Assembly (NCBI RefSeq): GCF_020740795.1
Contig: NC_067294.1
Coordinates: 5,270,001-5,334,000 of the forward strand
DNA from: Apus apus
Lineage: Eukaryota; Chordata; Aves; Apodiformes; Apodidae
Length of the DNA: 64,000 nt
Direction of reading: 5' to 3'
In this document: positions 12,549 through 25,160 of the stretch, one piece after another
Position numbering within the stretch: the first letter of the stretch is position 1
Layout: every line of letters begins with the position of its first letter
Program-made: the position numbers and the translations under genes
Notes under the pieces: model-generated
What the model was told of the DNA's origin: nothing
Seen by the model: the letters and a program-made list of their open reading frames with translations, nothing else
Databases searched by the model: none

Positions 12549-15500
12549 GGCAGCGCGACAAGTTAAACCCGCCAGTCACGTCCGGCGGCCGCGGGGGGGG
12601 GCAGGGGGGGCGAGGAGCGCGGCCTGCCCGGGCCCGGGCCCCGGCCCCGGGCCCCTGCGCCCCGGGCAGCGCACCGGGACGGGCTCGTCCCGCCACTCGC
12701 CCTCCACCCGACCCAGGTCCCGCCTCGCCCGTTTTTCTGCCCCAAAGATGGCGGCGGCTTTGTCCCTCCCCGCCCGCCGCGCTGCTCGCGCTCCCTCCCC
12801 GCCCTCCCCACCCTCCCGGCGCCCCGGCTCACGGCGGGCGGCGGCCGCGGGGCCCGGCGGCCAGCGGGGATCGGCGCCTCCGTGCGCTGCAGCAGAGCCC
12901 GCCGCCGTCAGGTGGGCTGAGCTCCGCCTCCCGCCGCGGCGGGGGGGGGGGGGAACGGCGGGGCGCGGGCCTGTCCTGGCGGGCGGGCGCCCAGCGGCCT
13001 AGTCGGGCCTGCCCCGCGCGGAGCAGGCCGCGGGGCGCCCTGCGGGAGGCGAGAGGGGGTCAGGCCGCGCTGCCAGCCCCGGAGGCGGCGGGGGAAGGAG
13101 CGGGGCGCCGGGCAGGGCGAGCCGCGGCCTGCGGGAGGCCCCACGCCGAGGTGGTGGCAGGGCAGGCCGCGGCCTGGGCTGCGGGGAAGGCCTTCCTCGG
13201 GCTGCCGCGCAGTCTCTAAATAACGCTGTTTGCAGGCCCTGGCGCGGAAATGCTAACAATGCGGAGAGTAACAGCAGCGGCTGAAAATCTGCCAAGCCCG
13301 ACCTTTCCAGATCCTGCCTTCAGAGTGACTGTCTGGGCTGAGATGCGGGCAGGTTTCTTTGCTGGATCTCCGGCCGGAGATTCCTAGATGCCCTGGAGGG
13401 GCGATAGGAACGGCCCCTTTCACATCGCCTCTGCGCCCTGCAGTCCCTTGGCCTTGACCAATCTGCTCCGCAAAATATTGTTACAACGAACCATTAGCTA
13501 AAACAACTTTAGATTAAAATAGCTGTAAGGGAGCCAGTGCGATTGAACAGATAACTGGTGACCTTAGGACCGAGGAGGTGTGGCATCTATTCACAGCTTT
13601 GTTTCTGATCTGAGTGGTTAGTGGGAAGTGAATCTCTTTGCTAATCCCTGTTGAAGCTTTTGCATTTCTAACAGGGAGTTAATGATAATTTTTTTTTTCT
13701 TTTAACGCATATTAATAACCACAGACTGGGGTACATTTACTGTGTGTCATTTTATTAGTCTGATTAGTCGTTTTAGTGCCCATTACTGAATTTGGATAAT
13801 GAGGGAAAAGGAGTTCTCTGTTGTTTATGCATCACGATTCATGTGACTTCATGACTTTGAAGTGGACTGTACTGGCTGGTTTCTTGCTATCTAATTTTCA
13901 GTGATAAAGCCTGGTATGCCCCAGATTTTCTTGATCATATGTTTATTGTAGTCAAACAGCATTCTGACATAAGTTTTCTCCTTAGAGGTCCCTTAGGAAG
14001 TGAGAATCATCCTGTGTTCACACCAGGAATAAGTTCTGCTGGATGCATATTCGTCCAGTGTTACAAGAAAGGTCACAGGACTGTTTTGCAAACATGTAAC
14101 TGCTATTAAGTGTAGGCAAAATACCTGCCTGTCTTGAAACCTGAGACATACAACAGGAAGTTGGATACAGCCACTTCTAGGGGAGGGATGTGACTGAACA
14201 GCAGAGGCAAAGACAGCAGTAGTTACCAGAAGAGTTTTAATTAGCCAACATATATGTAGTGTTTGAAATATGAAAACAATTAACAATTTAAGTAGAGTTA
14301 TTATTATCAGCAACACCTCTCTTCCTGAGAAGCCATCTCTGCAAAGTGCTTTTGCAAGTCAGAGCAGTCCCATGGTGTGTGAGCACTTTCAAAGAATGAC
14401 ATAAGGGATAAAAATCCTGCTGAAAACATCTGGTGCTGGATTTTATTAGGTTTCTTGAGCAAGGAAACGACTATGTATGTATTTTACACATGCAAACCTC
14501 CAGGTCTTGTGTCCCTGATTGCTGCTAGCTTTCGAACATCATCAGCTTGCCTGACTTTTTAGTTCCATGGTGCCAGCCCAACCCCTGTGCTTTCCTCTCT
14601 AGCAGACACAGCTGGACTGCACCATGTTTGTCAGCAACTTGGGCTGCAGCTTCAGGTACTTGTTCTTCTCTAAAAAGGCTTTGTTCTGCTGCAGAATTGC
14701 CCTGGCCCACTCCTGCAAAGGGCAAAGGCACACCTGCCACACAGACTGCTGGGAAGAGGAGCTGCTTTAATTTTCCCACTTGCATTCCCAGAAGAAAAAT
14801 TTCACCTCCTTCAAGCCAGCCTGGGGGGGTTGCAGTCTAAGCTGAGCCTTGAAGCCTGCTGCCTCATCAGGACATTTCTGTTTGGTACCATCTCTGTTAT
14901 CTTAAGTTTCTTCCCTGGCCAAGAAAATAATGGTGAAAATCTGCATCTCTGGTTCAGGGTGTCCAAGGCATGTTAGCCTGTGTGGAGACACTTTGCCTGT
15001 CTGGAAGTGAGGGAGATGCTGATCTCTGAGTAGGTTTTGGAGATACTATTGCAATGCAAAAAATAATCACCAATAATTCTCTTATGGGTCAGCAGTTTCC
15101 ATTTCAGGGAGAAGAGAACAGTGATCAGAGTTTAAATACATGGTTTGAAAAAATGACAGAGCTCATTATCCCTCTGCCTGACCCCATGGCTGTATGTGCC
15201 TTCCCTCTTGCTTTCCCAGCTAGATTGTATCCGTTTGCTCTTCTGCCTCCATCATAAGCTTCATCTTTCATTTCTCAGTTATGTGTTTTTCCTGTGTTTG
15301 CATATAAGCATGTCTTGTTAAGGATCTTAGAGATAATCTGCAAACCTGATTAAGTCTCAACAAATAGTCCTAGCAGCTGACTTGCTTTATCACCTGAGGT
15401 CTGAAAATGCGCAATGTGTGGAAGTCTCCTGCTACCAACGCTTCGTAGGTTTCTCTGTATATGTAACCTCCAGTCAAAAGCCCTAGAATTAAATAATAAC

Positions 15501-16670
15501 CTTTCTGTTGCTACCCATGGCTTTAGAAATAGCCTCTAGCTGTGATGCAGTGACAAATACCACGTAAAGAATGCTAGTAAATAGGCATGAAGTGTGTTCT
15601 ACCATATTAGATAACATGACCACATTCATCCTCTGCTAATACTGCCAATTCACAGCTTTGCTAATGCAGCCTCCCTCTCACTTTTGCTTTGGGCAATTTA
15701 AGAGGCTTTTTGGTTACACTTCACCCTTATTTTCTTCCTTTTCACCCTTTTTTTTGTTTGTTTGTTTATTCATTACTATAAAAATCGTGGTCTGCAGCAG
15801 AGGCTGGGCAGGACCTCCTGTCCCCCAGCTTTCCTAATATTTAGTTCACTAAGAAGCCAAGCTGGTCTGGAAACCAATTGGAGAGAGAGGTCAATAGACA
15901 TGGCTTTAGTGAAAAGCAGATAGATACCCAAGTCCTTCCTTCTCTCTGAGGCCAATGCTGCACTCTCTGAACCTTCTGCCCTTCCCTTTATACTGCCAGT
16001 TTATCCACAGCTTATGCTCACCATCCTTTGTCACTGGCAGAATTGCCTCTGTTCTGCTCCCTTGGTGGTGGCATCTCAGGGCTCAGTTGACAGTTCAGCT
16101 CCCTGAGGCTCTTCTGTTCATTAGTCTAACTCAGGCCTGTCACCATTGCAGTTTTGCAGCATTATCATGATGGTAGGTGGCAGAATACCTTCTGCTTTTT
16201 ACAGATACAGCTAACCACCTGGCTGTGAGTGCAGTTCCAGCAGTAGGTGCCCTCTCCCAGTTTACTAATCTGCATGTTTTGCCAGCCTGATCTAGGTGGG
16301 CATGAGTCAGCTCTGATCCAGAAGCCATCTGGCCATGCACTGCTGTTCTGAGCTCATCAGGCTGCTCTCCCAGGTTTCTTCATTCAGGCAGAACATTTAC
16401 AGCTCTTTGGCAGTTCAGCCTTGCACCAACCAGGCAGTAGATGGGCAAGTGTCCATTTGCATCCTTTGCAACAAGCCTTGTCTGCATTTCCTTAAGTCCC
16501 TCCCTGAGGGAGAACGAGCTGTAAAGCTGTGAGTACTTTACTGACAGAGTCCAGTCCTGGGAGGGTGTGCTGTGGTGCCTGTGTCAGGACAGGTAACACT
16601 TGGCCTGAGCTGGTGTTACTCTAGCCACCTGTGCTCATGAAATGGAGCCTGTTTAGCCACTCACCCGCAG

Positions 16671-16751
16671 CAGGCTCAGCAGCAGAGACTGCAGCAGCTC
16701 ACTGGTTTCATCCTTGCTGACATGATGATCCCCAACTTCCGCTCCTTGCAG
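16671..16751 (+). other. Possible 81-nt exon of unknown transcript
   Basis: The segment is bounded by CCCGCAG on the left and a full consensus donor CAG|GTAAGT on the right. It is open for exactly 27 codons, rich in Gln at first and then hydrophobic (LTGFILADMMIPNF). The pyrimidine tract is weak and no family is recognised. Confidence 0.2.
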
Positions 16752-18779
16752 GTAAGTTGCCTTAGCTGTTTGGCATCACCCAGCTTTCTCTTGCCAAGTA
16801 GCGCAGTGTGAAGGCAACGCAGGTGATGCACATGCTGCTGGCACAGATCCTCTTATTCTCTCCCTCCAGTAGCGGTCTGTGAGTCCTGAATGCTCTGCCT
16901 ACCTAACTTTTATCTTTAGCTCTTGGGCACTAGAAATCCCTGAAGAGATTCAGGCACAGCATCAGGGAGGGCTGGAATGAGACAGCCTTGTTTCCTAACC
17001 TACCACAGCAAATATCTAAGTTTTCCTTTGGAGGGAGGGCATTCCCAAAATGGACTGTCCAGCTTGTATATACTGTGGCTCTGCCCTCACCAGGGGGAAG
17101 ATTAATTCTTGGTGCTCTCTTACCACTTACAAGTGATAATTACTGGAAGGTGTAAAACTGATTAAGAGGCAAATTGTAACCTCAGAGTGTGGATTTCCCT
17201 GACTTCCTCTTTTTGACCTGCTAACATACAAAGTGGCAGATAGCTTTGTTGTTGCTTAGATTTTATCCCACTATCTAACCCAGGAATGTTTTTTACTGCA
17301 CAGGGCTGAGGCCTGTGGTAATGTAAAGTGAGTGGCCTGTAGGCCAGGGGCCAGCTCTCCCAGGCCTCTCTGGAACACCCTGCACCTCCATCCATGGCCT
17401 CATCTCTTCTGCAACAGTTCAAGCCAGACACAATGTTCTCAGACTGCAGGTATGAGACGGGGCAGCCACAGTCAAGCTCTTCAGTCCATCTCAGTCTCTC
17501 CAGCGAGGGTTGGGCTCTTGCATTGACACCACAGAGCACTCCTTCCTCTGGTGTTGCTCTGTTATGCACCCCATGGATCTCTGTATCCCTGTGTTTACTC
17601 GGATTAAGAGGGTTCTGTGCCTTGCTGCCCATACTCTTCTGCTTAGTTTTGGCATGGCTGGATAGATCATTCCAAATGACCGTGCTGCACCAGGCAAGCA
17701 CCGAAAGGCTGTGATGTTGACAGCGGGGCCTCTGCAGACTCAGCACATAAAATGGGTCACTACTGCAGTTCTTCCAGTTACGCAACTCCAGTGTGAAGGC
17801 TTTTCTTTTCCTTTGCCCTTCAAGTCACTTGAATATAAAGTCACTTTAAATATAAACAAGTAAAACTAAGACAAGAAGGTAACCAAATCAGGATGAGGAA
17901 CCGGGAGGGGAAAGGAAAGCGTCCCACAGTACTGGTCTGGAGACTTGCATCCTCCAGCTCCAGGGGCTGGTTCCCCAGAGCTCTGCTCCAGGAGCTGCTG
18001 CAGAAATAAAGACCCATTGAGCAGTCTGACTCCAAATTAGCATTTGAATTCCCTTGGAGTCTGTTGTCAGATGGGCAGGAGGTGGGTGCTAGTCTCAGAC
18101 TCTGAGTACTGATAAACAAAGGTGGCTTTAAAAGTCCTTTTTTTTTCCTCAGGGAAATAAATGCATTGCACAAACTATGAACACTTTGTGTTTTCCTTTT
18201 TTTTTCATCTTCCCTGTCCTTTTCCCCTTTGTTTCACCCCTTTTCCTGGATCAGGCAGAGCTGTAGACTGACACGTCTGGGTATTGTTAGCCCAGTCTGA
18301 CCTACTTCTTTCCCTCCTCTTGGCCCCGAGTTATGGATGCGGGTGCTATGGAAACCTGGGTGACACGCCATTGCCACAACGCCAGGGCCACCAGCTGCAC
18401 CCTCCTCTCCCAGCCCCACAGGCCCTTCCCCTCCACAACACACCCCCAAAGAAAGTTAGCAGTGCTGCTTCCTGGGCAAGTTCCAGAGTGTGCTCCATCA
18501 GTCCCACCGAGGGACCACCGGCTTGCCCTTCCTCAGGATCGGGTGCATCGGTGGCACTTTTTCTCTGGTCCCAGGGCACATCATTTTGGTGCCGAGGGCT
18601 GCGTGTAAACCCGCTGCTGCCTGCACACCAGCCCTGTCCGTGCACTGACCCTCCGCGGGCCGTCGCATGACGGGTGGGAGAGCACACCTGGCTGCTCCTG
18701 AAGTTTTCAAGATAAAAAGAAGCAAAAAACTTCTGCAGCACGGTACAAAAGCCTTGTAGGAGCCTGGCTAGGGTGGGGA

Positions 18780-19260
18780 CACGCTCACGGGATCTCCCTG
18801 CAGCTGGACCCTGCAAGCCCCTCCGCTCCCCCGGCCGGCGGCCCCAGCCGCGTGGCACCGGCGCCCTCTCCCGATGGGAGCCCGGGCCGGAGCGGCGGCC
18901 GGAGCGTGCGGGGAAGGGCTTGGGGACGTGCCTGGGGACGTGCCGATGGGCTGAAGCCCGTCCCGAGCTCCTCTGGCCCCTCTAGCTGCGGGCGCAGCCC
19001 CCCGGCCCCGCTGCGGCCCCTCTCCCGGCCCTCCCCGGGCCGGCTTAGCTCGCCGAGCCAGAAGAAAATTAAGCCAGGACGCACATCTCCAGGTGGGGGG
19101 AGAAGAACTGGCTTCTCAAGTCAGTCCGACTTCACCGCGGCTCCCAAGGGGCCGCTGCGGTCCCGGCCGTGCAGCAGCTGCGGGGCTGCGGGCGGTGCGT
19201 GCCGCTGGGGCTGGGACGGGGATGGTGACCCCGCAGGGAGTCACTCTGGGGTGGCACGGG
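18780..19260. promoter_or_regulatory. Small isolated CpG-rich patch
   Basis: About 480 bp is markedly richer in GC and CpG than its flanks, about 5 kb to the left of LTC4S exon 1 and beyond the 3' end of that gene. No recognised coding start is attached. It may be an orphan CpG island or an enhancer. Confidence 0.35.
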
Positions 19261-20945
19261 GCAGACCCTGTCCCCCCGGCACACACCTGCCAGCCCAAAC
19301 CTGTTTCCTCAGCCTCTCTGCAGCGGTGCGGGTGGGCTGCGTGGTTTCACGCGGCGCCTGCGGTGGCTGCACTTGGAGTCGGGTAAAATCCTAAAACCAT
19401 CGACTGCGTCGTTGAGCCATGGTCCGGTGCGAAGTCATTTTCTTTGCTGACAGTGATGAAGTAGCAATGACGGCATCCCTGGGTGGAGGGGAGGAGCTTT
19501 CCTGCTTCCAGAGGCACCTGAAACGGCCCCTCTGGCTGTCGTTGGGAGGGGATGCTGTGCTGGGCAGCTTTGCCAAGGCAGAGCAGCCGGGGCCAGAGCC
19601 TGGCTGTGCTGCACCAGGACTTCTAATGGTCTTCCGTGCATCCAGGGGGAGAATTTGCCACAGCCCCCCTGCTAAATAACTTCACTCCTCCGAGTCGTTC
19701 TGCATCCCTGCCACACACAAAGCTGCAGCAAAAGTGGGGCTGAGGTGGGCGGTGGCTCCGGGCTGACACAGCCTGGTTAGAAAACTGGTTGCAGGGTAAA
19801 AGATGGAGGTTGTGTCAGCAGAACTGGTGAGCACCAGCTTGGACCAACTGGAGAGAGCGGGTTTTTGACACGGAACCAGAACCTGCTCGGGCAGCCAGGG
19901 CTGGTCCTTATGTATAAAAGCTCTGGGAGGGGACTGGTTATGCTGGTAAAAAGGTGAGGACTGAGGATCAACTCCAGGAGATGGTGGGATGTGTTAATGT
20001 AAAGGCTAAGTAAAATCTCACTGGGGACAGGTGGCATGTCTCTTCTTGCCTGGCCTTGCTAAGGCACAGCCAGAGTTAAATGACACTCAGCCTTTTCCAA
20101 AATTTAGTACCAAAGCTGCTAGGAAAAATGTTATCTTGTTATTGTTTATCTTGCTGTGACATCTGGTGGTTCCTGTGAGGATAGGGCCCCACTGCACTGA
20201 AAACTTTGCAGAGACAAGTGCTGTATAGCTATTTTTGTTTGGATTTAAGCCTTCCCCTGCAGTGTTTGCCAATTTTAACGAGGCAGCACAACTCCAAGGC
20301 AGAAGAGCCTGAAAGGGAAAGAGACTGGGGGCTTTGCTGAATAAGCCTAATTAAAATGCAGGGAAGGAAATGAAACAATGTGAAATATTAATCACTTCCA
20401 TAAAAAACTCTGCCTTTTGTTCTTACAGTCTAGATATACAAACTGCTTGGGAAGGGAGGGGAGGACAGCAGGCTTGAAAATGTGGTCAGACTGGCAGCAT
20501 GTGAATGCAGTTATTTTCACTCTCTGGGTTTGGCTTGAAGTCCCCTCTGTGACAATGACACACAGCACTGCTGGTGTTTTCTGAGCTGTGTCCCTAACAT
20601 GAGCAGACTGATGGCCAAAAACATCCACGTTGTGAGCACTGGGCTCCCATCAAAATCCAGCCCTTCCTGCCAAGCCCAGAGGGGGGAGGCTGAGCCCAGC
20701 CAAACGACCCCGTGGGGACCATTGTTTGTTTGGTGCTGAGCAGCTCAGCCTCCAGTCTGGAGAAGCTCTGAAAGTCAGCTTCTCCCCACTCAGAGCTCTC
20801 CTGCCATGGGATGTAGGGTCATGGGCTGTGCTGTCCTGCAAGGAGGGGAAATTGAGGCAGCCATCTTGTGCCAAACACTCCTGTTTTTAATCTCTGCTAA
20901 TTGCAGAGTCACAGAAGACACCCAGCACAACAAGCTCGGTGCCTT

Positions 20946-20951
20946 TTTATT
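20946..20951 (-). terminator. LTC4S: Candidate poly(A) signal for LTC4S
   Basis: An AATAAA on the minus strand lies 633 nt after the LTC4S stop codon. I noticed no canonical hexamer closer to the stop, but variant signals were not searched exhaustively. Confidence 0.35.
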
Positions 20952-21583
20952 TGTGCATGTTGTTGCTCAGCAGCACCCAAAGTTCTACGTGCAGCAGTGG
21001 TTGTGAGTTTGTGCAGTCTGATTTATCCTATCACCCAGGGGCAACGGCTAACAACCATTACCAGGGCACTAACAGACTTTCACACATATTGGTGGCTGCT
21101 CCTGTTTATCCCTCACATCTTTTGTTATGCCTCAGCCCTCACCTGGTTTCCAAAAAATGCCTTTCTTAGGTGTGCGCCTTAGAAAAACAGCATGAAGCTG
21201 TGTTTGGTGCCTGGGCTGAAGGCAGAGCTGTGGGAAAGGGGGAACACATGGTGATTCCCAGGGGCAGCTCACTGGGAAGCTCAGGCTGAGACTCTTTTGC
21301 TTTTATGTGTCCAGTTTTCCTAATCTTCTTGTTTTGGACCACATCAGGTGAGACAGAGCTGCCAGATACAGAGCACTCAGCACAAAGAGTGTCGTGGGGG
21401 AAAAATATCTCCTGAAGAACTCAGCAGTTTGTGCTGGTGCTGGGCAATGGGGAGGGAGGTGTTAAAAACTCAAGTGAGGGTGGATTTGTTACTTGTGCTG
21501 TGTTAGGTACAGCCAGTCTGTTACCCTGGGCGGGGGGAGCAGGACTTGAAGGCAAGGACACTGATGAGGGACAGAGGAGCAGG

Positions 21584-24353
21584 TCACGCTGTGAGGAGCT
21601 GGAGGATGTTCAGCCCCACATAGTGAGAGAGGAAGAAATGTGAGATGCCCAGGACTGATGCTGCAAGGAGAATCCAGAGAATTCCACTGCTGAAGTATAT
21701 CGGGGTGAGCCTGGTGGGAGAGAGGGATCCTGCTGAGCCCAAGCATCACTGCTCTCACCTGGAAACAGTCCCTTCCTCCCTGGAGAAGGGGAGGTGGAAA
21801 GGCAGCCTCTGGCTGTCCCCCATCCCCTGTGTGGGGTTCTGTGCCCTGCTGTCACCTTGAGGGAGGACACACACACCCATGAGGGCTCAGGGCAGCTCCA
21901 GCCTTGCCCCATGTCTGTGTCTCTGGCCCCAGCCCTGACTCTGGCCCTGCTCACCTTCTGCCCACTCAGCGCCAAGGCTGAGTCGTGCAGGGATCCCGAA
22001 GCAGCCAGTGGGAGTCCTGAGCTTCCCTGAAGCACATTCTGTCCCCACATGCAAACCCCCAGGAGATACGATGTACTGCAGGCTGGCAGGGGCATTTACC
22101 TTTCTGAGGACGATGCCTTGTATCCCATAAAGTAGCAGTAGCGGGTGTAGAGATAGAGCAGGCCCAAGGCTGCAGCCAGACCTGCAGGTGAGGGAGATCA
22201 CAGTGACCACCTCCAAAGGCTTTTCAGAACTACTTTGGGCCAAGCAGGTAGCCCAAAGTGAATGAACAGAGGCTCTGTGTCCTCTGGCTCTACCCTCCCG
22301 TCAGAGACAGAATTACTGACTTAATTATTGTTTGGAAGGTGAGCAGGATCTGAGGACTGAGCCAGATCCAGTGACAAAACACGTAACGAGCTGCTCTCAC
22401 CTTGATGGAAGAAGAGTCCAGCCTGCCACAGAACTGCCAGGAAAAGGGGAAAATACTCAGAGGAGTTCACCCTATCAGGAGAGAGGGAGGTCATAAACAA
22501 GGGGAAGATTTTCCTTTTTTGCTTCCCCCAGCAGTTTCCAGAGGCTGGAGGCTCCTGCCTTTTAGACCTGATGTCACCATACAAAGTTCCAGGCTTTCAC
22601 CTTTCCCACAGTTCCCATCCCACCTTTATTCTCAGGAACTAAAAGGTGGAAGGAACGGAGTCTCCAACGCACAAGAAATTAAGTAAAAGATGTCCAGGTC
22701 AGACTGGCCACAGAAAGGCTCCTTGAACCACCTCCACTGCCCCTTCACAAGTGCTGCAGCTTAAACCCTGTGGTAAAACCCCAAAGCCACAAGGACGTTC
22801 TGTCCCAGCTGGCTGCAGACATGCTGAGGATGAAGTCCATCTTAAGCAGAAAAGGCCAGAGCAGCTTGCACATCATGCAGGAGTGGGAGGGAGCACTTAG
22901 GTCTTTGGGTTGCTTGCATACCATGCCCTGTGCCCCTGAAGACAAAGTGGTGGGACCAAGAGATGCTGGATGAGGCTGAGTCTAGGCTGGCAAAAGAGCA
23001 GAGAAGAGCGTGGCTGGGGGGATCCTGCTCCTGCTGCCCAGTTGATTACTTTTTTTTCAGTGCTCCACTACAGCAAAAGTGGAAACTTTCTCCCTCTCTG
23101 CTTCCCTCCCCACTGCAGCCCTAGCACAGAAGTCACAGCAGAGGGGCTGGATTGTGGCTGTCCCTGTACCAGCCTCACCTGAGGTCTCTCTGACAGCTTG
23201 TCCTTCGCAGCAAGTGGGGTTCTGAGCAGGGTTGAAGCTGCCCAAGGCTTTGACACCACTTGGCTAAAACCAGCCCAAGACTCAGGCATGCACATGCATT
23301 ATGTCTTCAGCAGCCCTGCACTCTACAGCAGAGACTTCTGTGTGTTTTCTATCAGCAATGGCTGGTGTGTTTAGAGCTCAGGAGCCAACAGTCTTGATGC
23401 TGACTCTTCAGCCCATTAACTTAACCCTGAGGGAGGTGAGTAAGTGTTGTCTCAGGAAATAAATGGCAAGGAAGGGGAGCGGCAGTGCTGCTAGACATGA
23501 GATCTGGAGAACATCTTGTAAGAGAAGTTTCTTACTGTGCTCGAAAGATCCTCTCAAATTCAGGTGGGCCTGAGATCTTTGGAGGAGAAACACCAAACAC
23601 TCTCCTGGCATAGATCACCTGGAGGATGAAGTAGGCTGCAGCAAGAGAGGAAAATAGAAATGGTCAGTCCTCTGGCTGGGCATGGTGGGGCCAGGAGACT
23701 GCCAGAGGAAAGGACAAAAGTTCTGCACCCCCTAACCTTGCACCCCCACATAAAAGATGAAGAAAAATCCCAGGTTAAGTTTCAGACAAGGAAAAGGAAT
23801 GACCTGGTGCAGCAGTGACGTGAGCAGTATGCACTCAGGTACCACCAGCAGGTATATCCTCTCACATCCTGTGCCACAGACAAGCTACCCAGACACTGAA
23901 TTAAATTGTCATGCAATGTGAAACCACAGCTGGGAGATGTTCTGTCACTCGCCACAGCCTGTTCTTCCACCTTTCTGCTGCCATGCTCTTTGTATGCTAA
24001 TGTCTACATGAACCTCAGCTCTGTAAGCCTTTTTCTCAAATAAAGAAATTATACATGTTTGCAGAGGAGATCTACCAACACATTTCTGAACTGAGGAGGT
24101 AAGTCAGTTCAGAGGAAGGGCTTCCCTGGCACTCGTTTTGTTGAGTAAATTTCAAAACCCAGACAAGCCATCAGTCCACAGCTGGGAAGTGCCAGTGCAA
24201 CAGCAGAAAGGAAGTATGGAAGAGAAAGGAAATCAGTGGAGGTTCAGTAGACTGACCCAGCAAGTATTTGTGCATGTGCGTCCAATGGTTCCTACCTTGC
24301 TCCAGGACTCCCAGGACTGTCACGGCAGCCAGCAGATGAATCTGATCCAACAT
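21584..24353 (-). CDS. LTC4S: Leukotriene C4 synthase
   Basis: This MAPEG-family integral membrane enzyme of the nuclear envelope and ER conjugates LTA4 with glutathione to make LTC4. The five coding exons on the minus strand are 24353-24296, 23635-23536, 22471-22401, 22181-22100 and 21710-21584, totalling 438 nt (145 aa; human 150). All junction phases fit, and the five-exon organisation agrees with the mammalian gene as I recall it. Numbering matches the human protein through residue 116: Arg30/Arg31, Ser36 in SPP, Arg51, Asn55, Glu58, Tyr59 (in [11 protein letters not shown]), Arg90, Tyr93, Tyr97, the catalytic Arg104 and Trp116 are all present. Four hydrophobic helices are visible. RAQVNxSEYF distinguishes it from MGST2 and FLAP. 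Differences include Arg92 to Cys and Arg99 to Ala. In human the gene lies beyond MAML1; here it lies between DCK2 and CANX. Introns show no other genes. Confidence 0.93.
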
Positions 24354-24883
24354 ATTGACTCTTCCAGACCCTAGAAAATCTGATTTCCTGATCAGAAGGT
24401 CCTGTGTCCAGGTTTAATCCTTGCTGATGTGGCAGTCAGCGGTGGCAGCAGGCAGCACAGGCTGGCTCTAATGGAACAGGGAAGATCTGTATGGGGTGTC
24501 TAAAATCAGAAGGAGTCTGGCTTGGCTATTATGTGCAGCATGTAAAAGTAAATCAGCAGAGAGAGGTCTAATGGACTATTTCCGTTCCCACCCTCCCTCT
24601 TCCAGGAATGAGTTATGAGTAAATGAGAAAGCCAGCAGAGTACTACCATGTGAGAGATAAGAGAGGAGAACTAGGAGCTGAATGGGGGGACAAACTCCAA
24701 CAGCCCACTAATTTACTCCACCTGGGGCATCTGGTTTGCAATTGCTTCTCATGAAGGGCAAGGCACGTCCCTCTTGCTGATGTTGCATGAGGAACCACAG
24801 CCCGGGCTGTTCTGCACCACTGGAGCATCAGGACAGGCAGCGTTTGATGGGACGTGGCACTGCCTGCAGGGACTCTGGGAATC

Positions 24884-25160
24884 AGAGAATGATTTGGGTT
24901 GGAAGGGACCTTAAAGATCATCTAGATCCAGCCCTCCTGCATGGGCAGAGACACCTCTCACTAGACCAGGTTGCTCAGAGCTCCATCCAACCTGGCTTTA
25001 AACACCTCCAGGGAGGGTGGCATCCACAACTTCCCTGGACAACCTGTTCTAGTGCCTCACCACCCTCATAGTGAAGAATTTCCTCCTAAGGTCTAACCTA
25101 AATCTCCCCTCTTCCAGTTTTAATCCATTATCCCTTGTCCTGTCACTACAGGCCCCCTAA
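24884..25160 (-). mobile_element. CR1 LINE 3'-end fragment
   Basis: The plus strand carries the reverse complement of the CR1 3' end: GGTTGGAAGGGACC, AGATCATCTAGA, then the CATCCAACCTGGC and CTAACCTAAATCTCCC segments. The element is therefore inserted in minus orientation and 5'-truncated, at about 280 bp. It lies about 530 bp upstream of LTC4S exon 1. Boundaries are approximate. Confidence 0.9.

Larger units (their letters stand above)
11750..13220. promoter_or_regulatory. Large CpG island, probable bidirectional promoter region
   Basis: About 1.4 kb is extremely CpG-rich. It holds the minus-strand candidate coding exon at 12210-12258, a CCAAT/CRE/TATA array at 12495-12548, and an AAGATGGCGGC YY1-like motif on the plus strand at 12745-12755. 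A possible plus-strand donor is at 12907/12908 (CAG|GTGGGC). The island lies just beyond the DCK2 3' end. Its gene is not certain: I propose an upstream HNRNPH1 promoter on the minus strand, and possibly a non-coding plus-strand transcript. Long open frames here on both strands are GC artefacts. Confidence 0.65.
13221..20940. other. Long interval without recognised genes
   Basis: Apart from a small GC-rich patch near 18.8-19.3 kb and the possible exons noted near 16.7 and 17.4 kb, I see no protein homology, RNA gene or transposable element. Open frames here are short or have no recognisable family. It may carry a non-coding transcript from the 12.7-kb island. Confidence 0.4.

Noticed and set aside
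12260-13219. Plus-strand open frame of 319 codons in the 12-kb island
   Set aside because: GC-driven composition, overlaps the opposing promoter array, and no recognisable domain or codon signature.
17162-17785. Minus-strand open frame of 207 codons
   Set aside because: Ordinary composition but no recognisable family, Kozak context or splice context; kept only as a coordinate to test by RNA-seq.
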